Part shown: positions 43,963 through 53,841 of the stretch, in pieces
How the letters are laid out: every line of letters begins with the position of its first letter
Position numbering within the stretch: the first letter of the stretch is position 1
Assembly: GCF_023155855.1 (NCBI RefSeq)
Contig: NZ_JAKNUT010000003.1
Coordinates: 62,001 to 126,000 of the forward strand
DNA: 64,000 bases
DNA from: Microbacterium aoyamense
GTDB lineage: Bacteria > Actinomycetota > Actinomycetes > Actinomycetales > Microbacteriaceae
Direction of reading: 5' to 3'
The notes under the pieces: model-generated
Told to the model about the DNA's origin: nothing
The model's input: the letters and a program-made list of their open reading frames with translations, nothing else
Database searches by the model: none
Program-made: the position numbers and the translations under genes

Positions 43963-45129
43963 TCAGAGCCGCGTCGGGTCGGAGAGGAGGGCGTCGAAGG
44001 CCAACTCCGCCGCGCCGATGAGAAGCCGGTCGGCGGCGAGGGCGGCGGGGCGGATGACGAGGGCTTCGGCATTCGCCGACATCGACTGGCTGCGCACCGC
44101 CTGCTCGAACTCCGCGAGGTCGTGGTCGGCGAGCGTGGCGAGGAAGCCTCCGAGCACGATGATCGCCGGGTTCAACACGTTGACGGCGTTGGCGAGCGCC
44201 GTGGAGAGGATGCGACGCTGGCGGTCGACTTCGGCCAGGATATCGGGCGTGCCGGCCGTGGCTATCGCACGCGCGAGCGATCGATCATCGAGGTCGCCGC
44301 GCCCGACGGCGGCGACGAGTCGAGCGCGACTCACTTCGTCTTCGAGCACGCCGTCGCCGGCGCGACGATCGGCGGCTGCCGCGATGCCCGGGCGGTTCTG
44401 GCCGAACTCGCCCGCGTATCCGCCGGCGCCGCCGACGTGGTGGCCGTCGATGATGAGACCGCCGCCGATGCCGCTCGCGCCGCCGTTCAGATAGACGACG
44501 TCGTCGATGCCGGCCGCCGCGCCGTAGAAGTGCTCCGCGAGCGTACCCAGACTCGCATCGTTGCCGACGACAGCGGGCAGCCCGGTCGCATCCGAGACCA
44601 GATCCCGAAGCGGCACGTCACGCCAGCGCAGGTGGGGGGCATCGCGCACGAGTCCGTCGGACGCGCGTACGAGCCCGGGCACCGCGACACCGACACCGAC
44701 GACGCGGCAACCGACGAGTTCGTCCTCCCGCCAGCTCGAGATCCGTCGCGCGACGAGCGCCGCGACCTCGTCAGGCGTCGGCACGTCGCTCACCACGATG
44801 CGCTCGCGCAGCCGCAGGCTGCGATCGAGACCCACTGCCGAGATCTCGAGGGCGTCGATCTCGGGGTTCGCGGCGATCGCGACCGTGTCACCGCTCGCCG
44901 CGACGAGCGGTGAGGGGCGGCCGACGCGGCCGCGGCGATCCGGTTCCCGCTGCTCGACGAGACGGAGACCCTCCAGCTCTGCCACCAGATCGGCGATCGT
45001 CGAGCGGTTCAGGCCCGTGGCCTCGGTGAGGCTTGCGCGGCTGAGAGGACCATCGCGATGGACGAGCTGCAGCATCCGCGCGAGGTTGCGCACCCGCACG
45101 CCGTCCAGGGACACGGCCGAATCGGTCAT
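43963..45129 (-). CDS. ROK-family repressor, XylR-like
   Basis: A 388-residue ROK protein with a winged helix-turn-helix at the N-terminus (LSRASLTEATGLNRSTIADLVAELEGLRLV), which marks it as a repressor rather than a sugar kinase. The ATP/sugar-binding fold follows, with VGVGVAVPGLV, NDASLGTLAEHFYG, GIGGGLIIDG and GEFGQNRPG. The zinc-binding Cys cluster usual for ROK proteins is not obvious. The gene is divergent from GH43 and upstream of xylA/xylB, so it most likely controls xylose use. The ATG at 45129 is chosen by homology. The gene is convergent with LacI, three bases apart. Confidence 0.88.
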   Translation of the reverse strand: MTDSAVSLDGVRVRNLARMLQLVHRDGPLSRASLTEATGLNRSTIADLVAELEGLRLVEQREPDRRGRVGRPSPLVAASGDTVAIAANPEIDALEISAVGLDRSLRLRERIVVSDVPTPDEVAALVARRISSWREDELVGCRVVGVGVAVPGLVRASDGLVRDAPHLRWRDVPLRDLVSDATGLPAVVGNDASLGTLAEHFYGAAAGIDDVVYLNGGASGIGGGLIIDGHHVGGAGGYAGEFGQNRPGIAAAADRRAGDGVLEDEVSRARLVAAVGRGDLDDRSLARAIATAGTPDILAEVDRQRRILSTALANAVNVLNPAIIVLGGFLATLADHDLAEFEQAVRSQSMSANAEALVIRPAALAADRLLIGAAELAFDALLSDPTRL

Positions 45130-45154
45130 CGCTTCACTGTAGAGCTGATTCGTG

Positions 45155-45178
45155 GTTTTGTTGTGTCCGCCGCAAAAC
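45155..45178. promoter_or_regulatory. Candidate ROK/XylR operator
   Basis: GTTTTG-N12-CAAAAC, a perfect AT-rich dyad between the divergent ROK and GH43 genes, 21 bases before the GH43 start. Confidence 0.55.
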
Positions 45179-45198
45179 GCGGGTGAATCGAGGAGCTC

Positions 45199-46752
45199 AT
45201 GGGGCGCTACCGGAATCCGATCCTCGCCGGGTGCCATCCCGACCCGAGCATCTGCCGCGTGGGGGATGCCTACTACCTGGTGACGTCGACCTTCGCCTAT
45301 CTGCCGGGTCTGCCGATCCATCGATCGAGGAACCTCGTGGACTGGGAGCCGGTCGGTCACGCGATCCACCGTCCGGAGCAACTCGATCTCTCAGGGCTCG
45401 CGTCATCACGGGGTCTCTACGCTCCGACGATCCGGTTTCACAACGGGGTCTTCTACGTCGTGTGCACCGTCGTCGGCGCCGAAGAGGGTGGCGACACGTC
45501 CGATCGTCGTCTCGGACACTTCGTCGTCACGGCGACGGATGCCACCGGGCCGTGGTCCGACCCGGTGTGGATCGATGCGCTCGGCGGTTTCGACCCGTCC
45601 CTCACCTTCGACGGAGAACGCGTGTGGCTGTGCGCGACAGCGCCCGCGGTGCCGCTGGAGTGGCCGGGTCAGACCGACGTCTGGATCCGGGAGCTCGACC
45701 CGATCTCGTTCGCCGGGGTCGGCGAGCCGGTGCGGATCTGGGGCGGCGCCATGGCGGGCGCCGTCTGGGCGGAAGGCCCGCACGTCATGGCGCGACCGGG
45801 AGGGGGCTGGATGCTGGTCGCGGCCGAAGGAGGCACGTCTCGCGATCACGCCGTCTGCGTCGCATACGCCGAGACGATCACCGGTCCGTATGCGGGCGAC
45901 CCGGGGAATCCGCGCCTGACCCACCGTGACCTCGGGGATCGCGCCGAGATCGTCGACGTCGGTCACGCCGATCTCGTCGAGGCGCCGGACGGTCGCTGGT
46001 GGGCGGTGCTGCTGGCCGTGTCGACGGCCAGGGGCGGCGCGAACGGCATCCTCGGCCGGCAGACCCACCTCGTCCCCGTCGACTGGGTGGACGGGCGGCC
46101 GTTCTTCGCCCCGGGATCGGCGCGTGTCTCGGCCGTCATGGCGGCCGACGGGATTCCCGACCAAGCGCCCCCGGAGACCCTGATCATCGACGACTTCGAC
46201 GGGGCAGAGCTCGATGCCGCGTGGAACGCGGTCGGGCGGTTCCCGCAGCAGTTCGTCGATCTGCATGCTCGTCCCGGGTGGGCGAGGGTCTCGGCCTCCG
46301 GGGTCGAGCCGTCGGAGGTCGGGTCTCTCGCGTTCCTCGGGCGCCGCCTGGCATGGCCGCGCTGTCTCGTGCGCGCGTCGATCGAGCGATCGGGCGCAGG
46401 CCGAGCCGGGCTGCTCGCCAGGATGTCCGAGGACGCCTACCTGGAGATCTCCGGGACCGACGCGGGCGTCGCCGAGGTCGCGCTCGCCTCGGAGGGCTCG
46501 CGCGCGATCATCGCCCAGCGCCCCGGGGCAGCGGCAGCGGGGACGGTCGAGATCGCGTTCGACGGCCTGGATGCGGTCGTCGCGCTGAACGGGGAGCACC
46601 TCGCGAGGGTGGACGTGAGCGCCCTCGCGCCGACGGGCGACGGCACGTTCGTCGGAGTCTGGGTAGGAGTCTTCGCCGTCGGCGACGGCACCGTCGACGT
46701 CGACCGCTTCGAGCTGCGTGAAGGGGTTGGCGAGGCATCCGTCATGCGATAG
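45199..46752 (+). CDS. Glycoside hydrolase family 43 (beta-xylosidase type)
   Basis: A 517-residue GH43 enzyme. The five-bladed propeller shows the general base Asp in [17 protein letters not shown], the pKa-modulating Asp in [12 protein letters not shown] and the general acid Glu in [15 protein letters not shown]. The C-terminal 190 residues form the beta-sandwich typical of GH43 xylosidases ([16 protein letters not shown], then GRAGLLARM). No signal peptide is visible, so it should trim xylo-oligosaccharides in the cytoplasm. AGGAG precedes the ATG. It is followed at once by xylA and faces the ROK repressor. Confidence 0.92.
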   Translation: MGRYRNPILAGCHPDPSICRVGDAYYLVTSTFAYLPGLPIHRSRNLVDWEPVGHAIHRPEQLDLSGLASSRGLYAPTIRFHNGVFYVVCTVVGAEEGGDTSDRRLGHFVVTATDATGPWSDPVWIDALGGFDPSLTFDGERVWLCATAPAVPLEWPGQTDVWIRELDPISFAGVGEPVRIWGGAMAGAVWAEGPHVMARPGGGWMLVAAEGGTSRDHAVCVAYAETITGPYAGDPGNPRLTHRDLGDRAEIVDVGHADLVEAPDGRWWAVLLAVSTARGGANGILGRQTHLVPVDWVDGRPFFAPGSARVSAVMAADGIPDQAPPETLIIDDFDGAELDAAWNAVGRFPQQFVDLHARPGWARVSASGVEPSEVGSLAFLGRRLAWPRCLVRASIERSGAGRAGLLARMSEDAYLEISGTDAGVAEVALASEGSRAIIAQRPGAAAAGTVEIAFDGLDAVVALNGEHLARVDVSALAPTGDGTFVGVWVGVFAVGDGTVDVDRFELREGVGEASVMR

Positions 46753-46798
46753 GTTGTCTTTCGCAACATTTAGTTTTCAGCGCCGAACAGGAGCACCG

Positions 46799-47986
46799 AT
46801 GCCCACCCCCACCCGCGACGACAAATTCTCCTTCGGCCTCTGGACCGTCGGCTACAACGGCACCGACCCGTTCGGCGGTCCGACCCGCGCACACCTCGAC
46901 GTCGTGCACGCCGTCGAGAAGCTGTCCGAGCTCGGCGCGTACGGCCTCACCTTCCACGATGACGACCTCTTCGCCTTCGGGTCGACCGACGCCGAGCGGC
47001 AGACGCAGATCGACCGCCTCAAGGGCGCACTCGAGGCGACCGGCCTCATCGTCCCGATGGTCACGACCAACCTCTTCTCGGCACCGGTCTTCAAGGACGG
47101 CGGCTTCACGGCCAATGACCGCGACGTGCGCCGCTACGCCCTCCGCAAGGTCTTCCGTCAGCTCGACCTCGGTGCCGAGCTCGGTGCCAAGACCTTCGTC
47201 ATGTGGGGCGGCCGCGAAGGCGCCGAGTACGACTCGGCGAAGGACATCCGCCAGGCTCTCGAGCGCTACCGCGAGGCGGTCAACCTGCTCGGCGACTACG
47301 TGACCGACAAGGGCTACGACATCCGCTTCGCCATCGAGCCCAAGCCCAACGAGCCCCGCGGCGACATCCTGCTGCCGACGCTCGGGCACGCCATCGCGTT
47401 CATCGACTCGCTCGAGCGCCCCGAGCTCGTCGGCCTCAACCCCGAGGTCGGCCACGAGCAGATGGCGGGTCTCAACTTCGCCGCGGGCATCGCGCAGGCG
47501 CTGTACCACGGCAAGCTCTTCCATATCGACCTCAACGGCCAGCGCGGCATCAAGTACGACCAGGACCTCGTGTTCGGCCACGGTGACCTGCACAACGCCT
47601 TCGCGCTCGTCGACCTGCTCGAGAACGGCGGCCCCGGCGGCGTCCCCGCCTACGACGGCCCCCGTCACTTCGACTACAAGCCCTCGCGCACCGAGGATGA
47701 GGTCGGGGTCTGGGACTCGGCGGCGGCGAACATGCGCACCTACCTGCTCCTCAAGGAGCGCGCGGCCGCCTTCCGCGCGGATCCCGAGGTGCAGGAGGCG
47801 CTCGCGGCGGCCAAGGTCGACGAGCTTTCGACGCCGACGCTCAACGAGGGCGAGTCCTACGACGACTTCCTCGCCGACCGCAGCGCATACGAGGACTTCG
47901 ACGCGAACGCCTACTTCAACGGCAAGGGCGGTGGCTTCGTCCGCCTGCAGCAGCTCGCGACCGAGCACCTGCTCGGCGCGCGCTGA
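46799..47986 (+). CDS. xylA: Xylose isomerase
   Basis: A 395-residue actinobacterial-type (class I) xylose isomerase converting D-xylose to D-xylulose. Active-site residues include [12 protein letters not shown] (catalytic His), [12 protein letters not shown], the metal ligand Glu180 in [27 protein letters not shown], and HIDLNGQ with further metal ligands. CAGGAG precedes the ATG. The 46-base gap to GH43 contains an AT-rich stretch (TTAGTTTTC) and a GTTG/CAAC dyad that may add a second promoter or operator. Confidence 0.95.
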   Translation: MPTPTRDDKFSFGLWTVGYNGTDPFGGPTRAHLDVVHAVEKLSELGAYGLTFHDDDLFAFGSTDAERQTQIDRLKGALEATGLIVPMVTTNLFSAPVFKDGGFTANDRDVRRYALRKVFRQLDLGAELGAKTFVMWGGREGAEYDSAKDIRQALERYREAVNLLGDYVTDKGYDIRFAIEPKPNEPRGDILLPTLGHAIAFIDSLERPELVGLNPEVGHEQMAGLNFAAGIAQALYHGKLFHIDLNGQRGIKYDQDLVFGHGDLHNAFALVDLLENGGPGGVPAYDGPRHFDYKPSRTEDEVGVWDSAAANMRTYLLLKERAAAFRADPEVQEALAAAKVDELSTPTLNEGESYDDFLADRSAYEDFDANAYFNGKGGGFVRLQQLATEHLLGAR

Positions 47987-48005
47987 CCGCAGCATCCATC
48001 CAACC

Positions 48006-48074
48006 CGCGAGAACCCGACTGCGCGACGAGCACCCCGACCCCGATCGGGTTCTCGCGGCGCAGAAGGGTGCTCG
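48006..48074. repeat. Interleaved inverted repeats between xylA and xylB
   Basis: Arm A (48006-48018, CGCGAGAACCCGA) pairs with 48045-48057. Arm C (48019-48023, CTGCG) pairs with 48059-48063. Arm B (48027-48035, CGAGCACCC) pairs with 48066-48074. The order A-C-B, A'-C'-B' makes the pairings cross, as in a pseudoknot. The block ends 25 bases before the xylB start. Confidence 0.75.
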
Positions 48075-48099
48075 CGGTCGAACGCCGAAGGAGTGAGCG

Positions 48100-49401
48100 A
48101 TGACGCTCGTCATGGGAGTCGATTCGTCGACGCAGTCGTGCAAGGTCGTGGTGATGGATGCCGCGACAAGCGCCATCGTGCGCGAAGGGCGCGCGGCGCA
48201 TCCGGCGGGCACCTCCGTCGACCCGGAGGCGTGGTGGTCAGCGCTGCAGAGCGCGATCGACGCCGCGGGCGGACTGGACGACGTCGCGGCGTGGGCGATC
48301 GGGGGCCAGCAGCACGGGATGGTGGCGCTCGACGCCGACGGGCGGGTCGTGCGCGACGCGCTGCTGTGGAACGACACGCGATCGGCGGATGCCGCGCACG
48401 AGCTCATCGCCGAATTCGGCGCCGAGACCCTCGCGCAGCGGACCGGCCTCGTGCCCGTCGCGTCGTTCACGATCACGAAGCTGCGCTGGCTGCGCGATCA
48501 CGAGCCCGAGAACGCCGCGCGCGTGGCCGCGGTGGCCCTGCCGCATGACTGGCTCACGTGGCGGTTGCGCGGATACGGCCCCGCGGGCGAGTCGACGCTC
48601 GGTCCGGTGCTCGACGAGCTCGTGACCGACAGATCGGATGCCTCGGGCACGGGCTACTGGGATCCCGCGACGGGCGCGTACGACCGCGAGCTTCTCGTCG
48701 CCGCGCTCGGCCACGACGTCCTTCTGCCGCGCGTCCTCGGACCGGACGAGTTCGTCCTCGACGAGGCCGGACGACGCGTCGGCGGCGGCGCGGGCGACAA
48801 CGCGGGCGCTGCGCTCGGCCTCGGTGCCGGCCCCGGGGATGTCGTCGTGTCGATCGGCACGTCGGGCACGGTCTTCGCCGTGAGCGAGACGCGCACGGTC
48901 GACCCGACGGGAACCGTGGCGGGCTTCGCCGACTGCACGGGGCGCTTCCTGCCGCTGGTCGCGACGCTCAACGCGGCGCGCGTGCTCGATGCGATCGCGG
49001 GTCTGCTCGCGGTCGATCACGAAGAGCTGTCACGCCTCGCGCTCGCCGCCGCGCCCGGTTCCGAGGGACTCACGCTCGTCCCCTATTTCGAGGGCGAACG
49101 GACGCCGAACCTGCCGGATGCGACGGCGTCGCTCACCGGCATGACGCTGGCGTCCACGACCCGCGAGAACCTCGCTCGTGCGGCTGTCGAGGGCATGCTC
49201 TCGGGACTCGCGGCAGGGCTCGACGCCCTTCGCGGCCTCGGCGTGCCCCTCGAACGCGCGCTCCTCATCGGCGGCGGCGCTCAATCCGACGCCGTGCGCG
49301 CGATCGCACCGCTCGTGCTCGGCATCCCCGTCGAGGTGCCGACGCCCGACGAGTATGTCGCGCTGGGCGCGGCGCGCCAGGCCGCAACCGTCGCCGCGTA
49401 A
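48100..49401 (+). CDS. xylB: Xylulokinase
   Basis: A 433-residue FGGY-family kinase that phosphorylates D-xylulose. Visible are the ATPase phosphate-1 motif [16 protein letters not shown], the substrate contact block [19 protein letters not shown], the catalytic Asp in [14 protein letters not shown], and the adenosine motif [16 protein letters not shown]. The protein is slightly short for the family (usually 460-500). AAGGAG precedes the ATG. It completes the xylose route begun by xylA; the 113-base gap between them holds the crossing inverted repeats. Confidence 0.93.
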   Translation: MTLVMGVDSSTQSCKVVVMDAATSAIVREGRAAHPAGTSVDPEAWWSALQSAIDAAGGLDDVAAWAIGGQQHGMVALDADGRVVRDALLWNDTRSADAAHELIAEFGAETLAQRTGLVPVASFTITKLRWLRDHEPENAARVAAVALPHDWLTWRLRGYGPAGESTLGPVLDELVTDRSDASGTGYWDPATGAYDRELLVAALGHDVLLPRVLGPDEFVLDEAGRRVGGGAGDNAGAALGLGAGPGDVVVSIGTSGTVFAVSETRTVDPTGTVAGFADCTGRFLPLVATLNAARVLDAIAGLLAVDHEELSRLALAAAPGSEGLTLVPYFEGERTPNLPDATASLTGMTLASTTRENLARAAVEGMLSGLAAGLDALRGLGVPLERALLIGGGAQSDAVRAIAPLVLGIPVEVPTPDEYVALGAARQAATVAA

Positions 49402-49422
49402 GCCTCGCGGGGCGTGCCCGCA

Positions 49423-49510
49423 CGACTCGGGTTCGGGCGTGGGCGCTGGGTTGGCGGGGTCTGTCGTTCTTGTCGCCTGGTCCGACGGAGTGCGCCGACT
49501 CGGGTTCGGG
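49423..49510 (+). repeat. Direct repeat pair downstream of xylB
   Basis: CGACTCGGGTTCGGG occurs at 49423-49437 and again, identically, at 49496-49510. A 12-base part (ACTCGGGTTCGG) recurs in another intergenic gap at 54731-54742. Confidence 0.7.
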
Positions 49511-49569
49511 GCATCCGGTGATACCGGAGGTCGCTGTCGCGAGTGGATCCGCTCGGCGAGAATGGGGCG

Positions 49570-50394
49570 ATGGATGCCGCAGACCTCGACGACATCGCCG
49601 CCGAGCTGTACGCCCTGCCGCCGGCTGAGTTCACGGCAGCTCGGAACGCGCGGGCGATGGGCCCGCTCGCAGCGCAGGTGAAAGCCCTTCGCAAGCCGGT
49701 CGTATCGGCCTGGGCGGTCGACCTGCTCGTGCGGGCGGGTGGCCTCACCGACGCGCTCGAGCTCGCTGCCGCCCTGCGCGAGGCGCAGGACGACCTCGAC
49801 GCGCCCGAACTCGCCCGCCTCGGCCGCCAGCGGCGCTCGCTCGTCGCGGCCCTCGCCGCGCAGGCGGTCGCTGCCGCCGGCGAGCACGACGTGACGGTGA
49901 GCGCCGCTGCGCGCGAAGACATCGAGAAGACCCTGAACGCGGCGATGATGGACGCCTCGGCCGCCGCCGCCGTCATGACCGGGCGACTCGTGCGCCCGCT
50001 CGTGGCATCCGGTCTCGACGCGGTCGATCTCGAGGGCGCCGTCGCGGGGTCGACTCCCGACGGACGTGCCACCGCGGCACCGAGCCGTGACGACCTCGCC
50101 GAGCGCCGCGCGCGGAAGGCGGCCGAGAAAGCCGCGCGTGAAGCGGACCGTGCTGCGAACGAGGCGACTCGCGAACTCGCGCGCGTCGAGGCGAAACGCG
50201 ACAAGGCGCAGGAGCGTGTCGACCATCTGGCCGAGCGTCTCGACGACCTCGAGCGCGAGCTCGCGCGGGTGCGCGCCGATGCGGCCACCGCGCGGAGCGA
50301 TCTCGAGCGCTGGGACCGCGAGCGGGAGAACGCCGCATCCCTCGCCCGTTCCGCCGAGAAGAAGGCGACGGCGGCGCGCGACGCGATCGACTGA
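49570..50394 (+). CDS. Hypothetical coiled-coil protein
   Basis: I do not recognise this 274-residue protein. The first 150 residues are mainly helical and Ala-rich (ADLDDIAAELYALPPAEF, WAVDLLVRAGG). From about residue 175 to the end it is a continuous charged coiled coil (ERRARKAAEKAAREADRA, VDHLAERLDDLERELARVR). No signal peptide or membrane segment is seen, so it should be cytoplasmic. The ATG at 49570 is preceded after six bases by GAGAAT, a near-match to the leaderless box. Confidence 0.72.
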   Translation: MDAADLDDIAAELYALPPAEFTAARNARAMGPLAAQVKALRKPVVSAWAVDLLVRAGGLTDALELAAALREAQDDLDAPELARLGRQRRSLVAALAAQAVAAAGEHDVTVSAAAREDIEKTLNAAMMDASAAAAVMTGRLVRPLVASGLDAVDLEGAVAGSTPDGRATAAPSRDDLAERRARKAAEKAAREADRAANEATRELARVEAKRDKAQERVDHLAERLDDLERELARVRADAATARSDLERWDRERENAASLARSAEKKATAARDAID

Positions 50395-50423
50395 CGGCTA
50401 TGGTGTGTGCGCTCTCTCTCGGC

Positions 50424-50435
50424 CATGATCGAGCC
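50424..50435 (+). promoter_or_regulatory. Probable leaderless -10 box of the BP74-like gene
   Basis: CATGAT, six bases, then the GTG at 50436. One base away from TANNNT. Confidence 0.4.
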
Positions 50436-50831
50436 GTGCAGAAGAAGATCCTCGCCGCAGCCGCCGTGCTGCTCGCAGCCCTCGGTCTCGCAGGCTGCCG
50501 CGCGGAACCGGCGGTTCCGAGCGTCGCGACGTTCCAGGTCGTGGATCAGACGTTCAAGATCGAGCTCGACACCCCCGAGCTCGTGCAGCACGCGATCGAC
50601 CTCATGAACCGGGAGGAGCTCCCCGCCATCCCGGTGGGAACCATCGTGCGCGACGATCCCTCCGTCAACGAGCCGTGGAGCTGGCACATCGATCCGAGGT
50701 CGCTCGAGTTCGCGGACTTCACGACCGAAGTCTGCGATGGGCTTCCCGAGTACGTCGAGGACGGCACGCTCACGAGCGACGTCTACTGCCCGTGGATCGC
50801 CGAGGTCATCGCGGTGGAGCCGGTGGACTGA
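50436..50831 (+). CDS. BP74 N-terminal-like lipoprotein
   Basis: A 131-residue protein with a lipoprotein signal (basic QKK, then hydrophobic core, lipobox GLAGC, Cys21). The mature domain reads ATFQVVDQTFKIEL, then PWSWHIDPRSLEFADFTTEVCDGLP with a Trp-x-Trp-His pattern and a Cys that could pair with the later YCPW cysteine. This matches the BP74 N-terminal-like domain as I know it; its role is unknown. The GTG at 50436 is chosen because it gives a proper signal peptide and has a CATGAT box six bases upstream. Confidence 0.78.
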   Translation: MQKKILAAAAVLLAALGLAGCRAEPAVPSVATFQVVDQTFKIELDTPELVQHAIDLMNREELPAIPVGTIVRDDPSVNEPWSWHIDPRSLEFADFTTEVCDGLPEYVEDGTLTSDVYCPWIAEVIAVEPVD

Positions 50832-50849
50832 GCGGAGGCCGCGACGCGA

Positions 50850-50861
50850 TAGCCTCCGTTC
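50850..50861 (+). promoter_or_regulatory. Leaderless promoter -10 box of the lipase gene
   Basis: TAGCCT, six bases, then ATG at 50862. Confidence 0.55.
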
Positions 50862-52076
50862 ATGGCGCGTTCCCCCCGGCACCCTGCGCATCGCGACCAC
50901 CGCAGGGCGCACAGGTTCGTCGCGGGGTTCTTCGCCGCTGCGCTCGCGGTGATCGGCGGAGTCCTGGCATCCGAAGTCCTGCGCATCGGGGGTGACGCGC
51001 TCGAGCGCCCCGGAGTCGCGTCGTTCTACGAGTACGCCGACGCCGCGGTCGCAGGGGATCCGGGCACGATCGTCAAGGCCGATCCCCTGCTCGGTGCACC
51101 CTTCGCCGCGCGAGGGTGGCGCATCATGTATCGCTCGACCGACCTGAACGGCGATCCCGTCGTCGCGACGGGCGTCGTCGTCGTGCCGATCACGCCCGCC
51201 CCGCCGGGAGGCCGCACGATCCTGTCGTGGGCGCACCCGACGACAGGGTCCGCTCGGGAGTGCGCGCCGTCGTACGGCTTCGATCCCTACACGGGCATCG
51301 AGGGGCTGCGAGCGCTGCTGGATCGAGGTTTCGCCGTCGTCGCGACCGATTACACCGGCATGGGTGCCGAAGGTCCCGACTCGTACCTCATCGGCGCGAC
51401 CGAGGGCAACAACGTGCTCGACGCCGCGCGGGCGGCGCAGCACGTTCTGGGTGACACCGTCAGCGACCGTCTCGTGCTGTGGGGCCACTCGCAGGGCGGC
51501 CAGGCGGCGCTGTTCGCCGCTGAGCGTGCGACCGATTACGCGCCCGAGTTCGACCTCGAAGCGGTCGCCGTCGCTGCTCCCGCCGCGAATCTCATCGACC
51601 TCATGAGCGCGCACCTCGACGACATCTCGGGGGTCACGATCGGCTCGTACGCGTTCTCGGCCTACTCCGAGATCTACGACGAGCCGATCGACGACATCCT
51701 CACTCCCGCGGCGATCGCGATCCAGCCGCAGATGAACGAGCTGTGCCTGCTGTCGAACATCGCCGAGCTCCACCGCATCGGCGAGCCCGTCGTGGGCGAC
51801 TTCACGACGAGCGACCCGACGACCACCGAGCCCTGGGCGACGCTGTTGAAGGAAAACTCGGCGGGCTCCGTCGCCTTCGACGCCCCCCTGTTCATCGCGC
51901 AGGGTCTCGATGACGAGCTCGTGGTCCCCGAGGACACGAAGGACCTCGCGGAGCATGAGGCATCCCTCGGCATCGACGTGACGTATCACGAGATCTCGTT
52001 CGCGACCCACGGCACCGTCGCCTACCTCGCGATCCCCGGCCTGCTGCAATGGCTCGACCGCATCCGCGTGCGTTGA
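50862..52076 (+). CDS. Secretory lipase-family alpha/beta hydrolase
   Basis: A 404-residue hydrolase. A basic N-terminus (SPRHPAHRDHRRAHR) and one hydrophobic segment (about residues 19-36) indicate export or membrane anchoring. The alpha/beta core has SWAHPTTG near the oxyanion region, nucleophile Ser210 in WGHSQGGQAA, and a candidate Asp (QGLDDELV) and His (FATHGT) to complete the triad. This pattern matches the LIP secretory lipase family, which cleaves acylglycerols or other esters. Actual substrate unknown. The -10 box six bases before the ATG fixes the start. Confidence 0.87.
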   Translation: MARSPRHPAHRDHRRAHRFVAGFFAAALAVIGGVLASEVLRIGGDALERPGVASFYEYADAAVAGDPGTIVKADPLLGAPFAARGWRIMYRSTDLNGDPVVATGVVVVPITPAPPGGRTILSWAHPTTGSARECAPSYGFDPYTGIEGLRALLDRGFAVVATDYTGMGAEGPDSYLIGATEGNNVLDAARAAQHVLGDTVSDRLVLWGHSQGGQAALFAAERATDYAPEFDLEAVAVAAPAANLIDLMSAHLDDISGVTIGSYAFSAYSEIYDEPIDDILTPAAIAIQPQMNELCLLSNIAELHRIGEPVVGDFTTSDPTTTEPWATLLKENSAGSVAFDAPLFIAQGLDDELVVPEDTKDLAEHEASLGIDVTYHEISFATHGTVAYLAIPGLLQWLDRIRVR

Positions 52077-52085
52077 TCAGGTCGG

Positions 52086-52097
52086 TACTCTGAAGCC
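52086..52097 (+). promoter_or_regulatory. Leaderless promoter -10 box of the antiporter gene
   Basis: TACTCT, six bases, then the GTG at 52098. Confidence 0.55.
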
Positions 52098-53306
52098 GTG
52101 GACGACCTCGAACCGACACTGCTGATCATCCCGATCCTCGCGGTGCTCGCGCCACTGCTCGCCCGGGCGATCGGTCGCGTCGCCCGCGTGCCGATCGTCG
52201 TGTTCGAGCTGATGCTGGGCATCGTCGTGGGACCGAGTCTGCTCGGATGGGCGCAGCCGTCCGACTTCGTCGACACCCTCTCGAGCTTCGGCCTCGCGAT
52301 GCTCTTCTTCGTCGCCGGCTCCGAGATCGAGTTCATGGCCTTCCGCGGCAGGTCCGGACGCAACGCCGCCCTCGGCTGGCTCATCAGCATCGCCGGCGGT
52401 GTCGCCCTCGGCTGGCTCATCGCCCCGGGCGAAGCCGCGATCATCATCGGCATCGCGCTCGCCTCGACCGCGCTGGGCACCCTGCTGCCGATCCTGCGGG
52501 ATGCCGGCGAGCTGCGCACGCCGTTCGGCATGGCGATCGGCGCGATCGGCGCGATCGGCGAGTTCGGCCCCCTCATCGCGATCTCGATCTTCCTCGGCGG
52601 ACGCGAGCCCGGACTCTCCACGATCGTCCTCGCGGCATTCGCGCTCATCGCTGGCCTCGCGATCTGGTTCGCCTTCCGCGTGCCGCAGGGCGCGATGCAC
52701 CGCTTCGTCAACGCGACTCTCCACACGTCGGGCCAGTTCGCGATCCGTCTGCTCTTCCTCATCCTCGGCGTGCTCGTCGCGATCAGCATCTTCCTCGATC
52801 TCGACATGCTCCTCGGCGCGTTCGCGGCCGGCGTCGTGTGGAAGCTCATGATGCGGGATGCCGCGCCCGCCGATCGCGAGGCGGTCGAGAGCAAGGTCGA
52901 GGCCGTGGCGTTCGGCTTCCTCGTCCCGGTCTTCTTCATCTACACGGGCGTGACGTTCGATCTCGCGTCACTCCTCGCGCAGCCCCTGCTCTTCCTCCTC
53001 GTGCCGGTCGCATTCCTCGCGTTGCTCGTCGTGCGCGGTCTCCCCTCGATACTCGCTGCCCCGCAGGGCTCCTCGCGCCGCGATCGCATCGCGATCGGTC
53101 TCATGGGCGCGACCGGTCTGCCGATCATCGTCGCCGTGACCGCGATCGGGGTCACCGAGGGGGTCCTCACGTCCGCCGCCGCATCGGTTCTCGTCGGCGC
53201 CGGCATGCTGTCGGTGCTGATCCTGCCGCTCGTCGCGACCGCCGTCCGCGGCGAGCCCACCACCGTTTCCCCGGGGGAGCCCGCCCGCGAGGACGACATG
53301 GCGTGA
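52098..53306 (+). CDS. Kef-type cation:proton antiporter (CPA2)
   Basis: A 402-residue membrane protein of the CPA2/Kef family with about twelve helices. Family blocks are VFELMLGIVVGPSLLGW, FFVAGSEIEFMAFRGR, IGIALASTALGTLLPILRDAGE and FFIYTGVTFDLASLL. It lacks the C-terminal TrkA-N domain of KefB/KefC, so it is unlikely to be gated in the same way. The GTG is six bases after a TACTCT box. The stop overlaps the start of the next small gene (GTGA). Confidence 0.9.
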   Translation: MDDLEPTLLIIPILAVLAPLLARAIGRVARVPIVVFELMLGIVVGPSLLGWAQPSDFVDTLSSFGLAMLFFVAGSEIEFMAFRGRSGRNAALGWLISIAGGVALGWLIAPGEAAIIIGIALASTALGTLLPILRDAGELRTPFGMAIGAIGAIGEFGPLIAISIFLGGREPGLSTIVLAAFALIAGLAIWFAFRVPQGAMHRFVNATLHTSGQFAIRLLFLILGVLVAISIFLDLDMLLGAFAAGVVWKLMMRDAAPADREAVESKVEAVAFGFLVPVFFIYTGVTFDLASLLAQPLLFLLVPVAFLALLVVRGLPSILAAPQGSSRRDRIAIGLMGATGLPIIVAVTAIGVTEGVLTSAAASVLVGAGMLSVLILPLVATAVRGEPTTVSPGEPAREDDMA

Positions 53307-53788
53307 ACGCCCGGGAGCTGTTCGACGACGCGCAGCGCAGACTGGCGGACGCCCCGCGCGAGGCGCTCGGCCTCGAGGTCGAACCGCGCCGCATCCTCGG
53401 CATCGGCCGCGGCCCGCGCATCACGCCGGTCGGGTCCGCGTGGCATCTGGGCGTCCTGCTGATCGGCGACGACGACGTCTTCGCGACGGGCGAGGTCCTC
53501 CGCTCGCACGCCGAGGTGCGGCGCGGATATACGGCCGAGTCGCAGCGGCGCCGCGCGGAGCGTTCGGCCGCCGCCTTCCGGGGCGGGTTTCCCGAAGGCA
53601 TGACGGTGCACGTCGGCTGGCGGATGCTGGATCTCTCCGCGCTCGCGCGCGGCGAGGCATCCGCGCCCCTCGCCCTCCACGGCGGCGTCCTGAGCGTGCA
53701 GTGGAGCGCTTCGGGCGGATACATGCCGCTCGGGCGATATCTCGACGAGCGCATCGCGCTGCTGACGGATCCCGCGCCCGGGGCGTGA
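53303..53788 (+). CDS. Conserved-looking hypothetical protein co-translated with the antiporter
   Basis: A 161-residue soluble protein I cannot assign. It shows PRRILGIGRGPRITPVGSAWHLGVLLIGDDDVFATGEVLR near residues 28-67 and later HGGVLSVQWSASGGYMPLGRYLDER. No signal peptide or membrane helix is seen. The GTG at 53303 overlaps the antiporter stop, which argues for coupled expression and possibly a role in regulating the transporter. Confidence 0.7.
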   Translation: MNARELFDDAQRRLADAPREALGLEVEPRRILGIGRGPRITPVGSAWHLGVLLIGDDDVFATGEVLRSHAEVRRGYTAESQRRRAERSAAAFRGGFPEGMTVHVGWRMLDLSALARGEASAPLALHGGVLSVQWSASGGYMPLGRYLDERIALLTDPAPGA

Positions 53789-53829
53789 ACGAGGCTGTCA
53801 ACCCCCTGACGATCGGGCCGGGGTGGCCG

Positions 53830-53841
53830 TAGCGTCGGAGA
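53830..53841 (+). promoter_or_regulatory. Leaderless promoter -10 box of the TspO-like gene
   Basis: TAGCGT, six bases, then ATG at 53842. Confidence 0.55.

Noticed and set aside
49281..52049. Very long minus-strand open frame
   Set aside because: It is antisense to several well-supported plus-strand genes and has the Arg/Ser/Ala-rich composition typical of shadow frames in GC-rich DNA.
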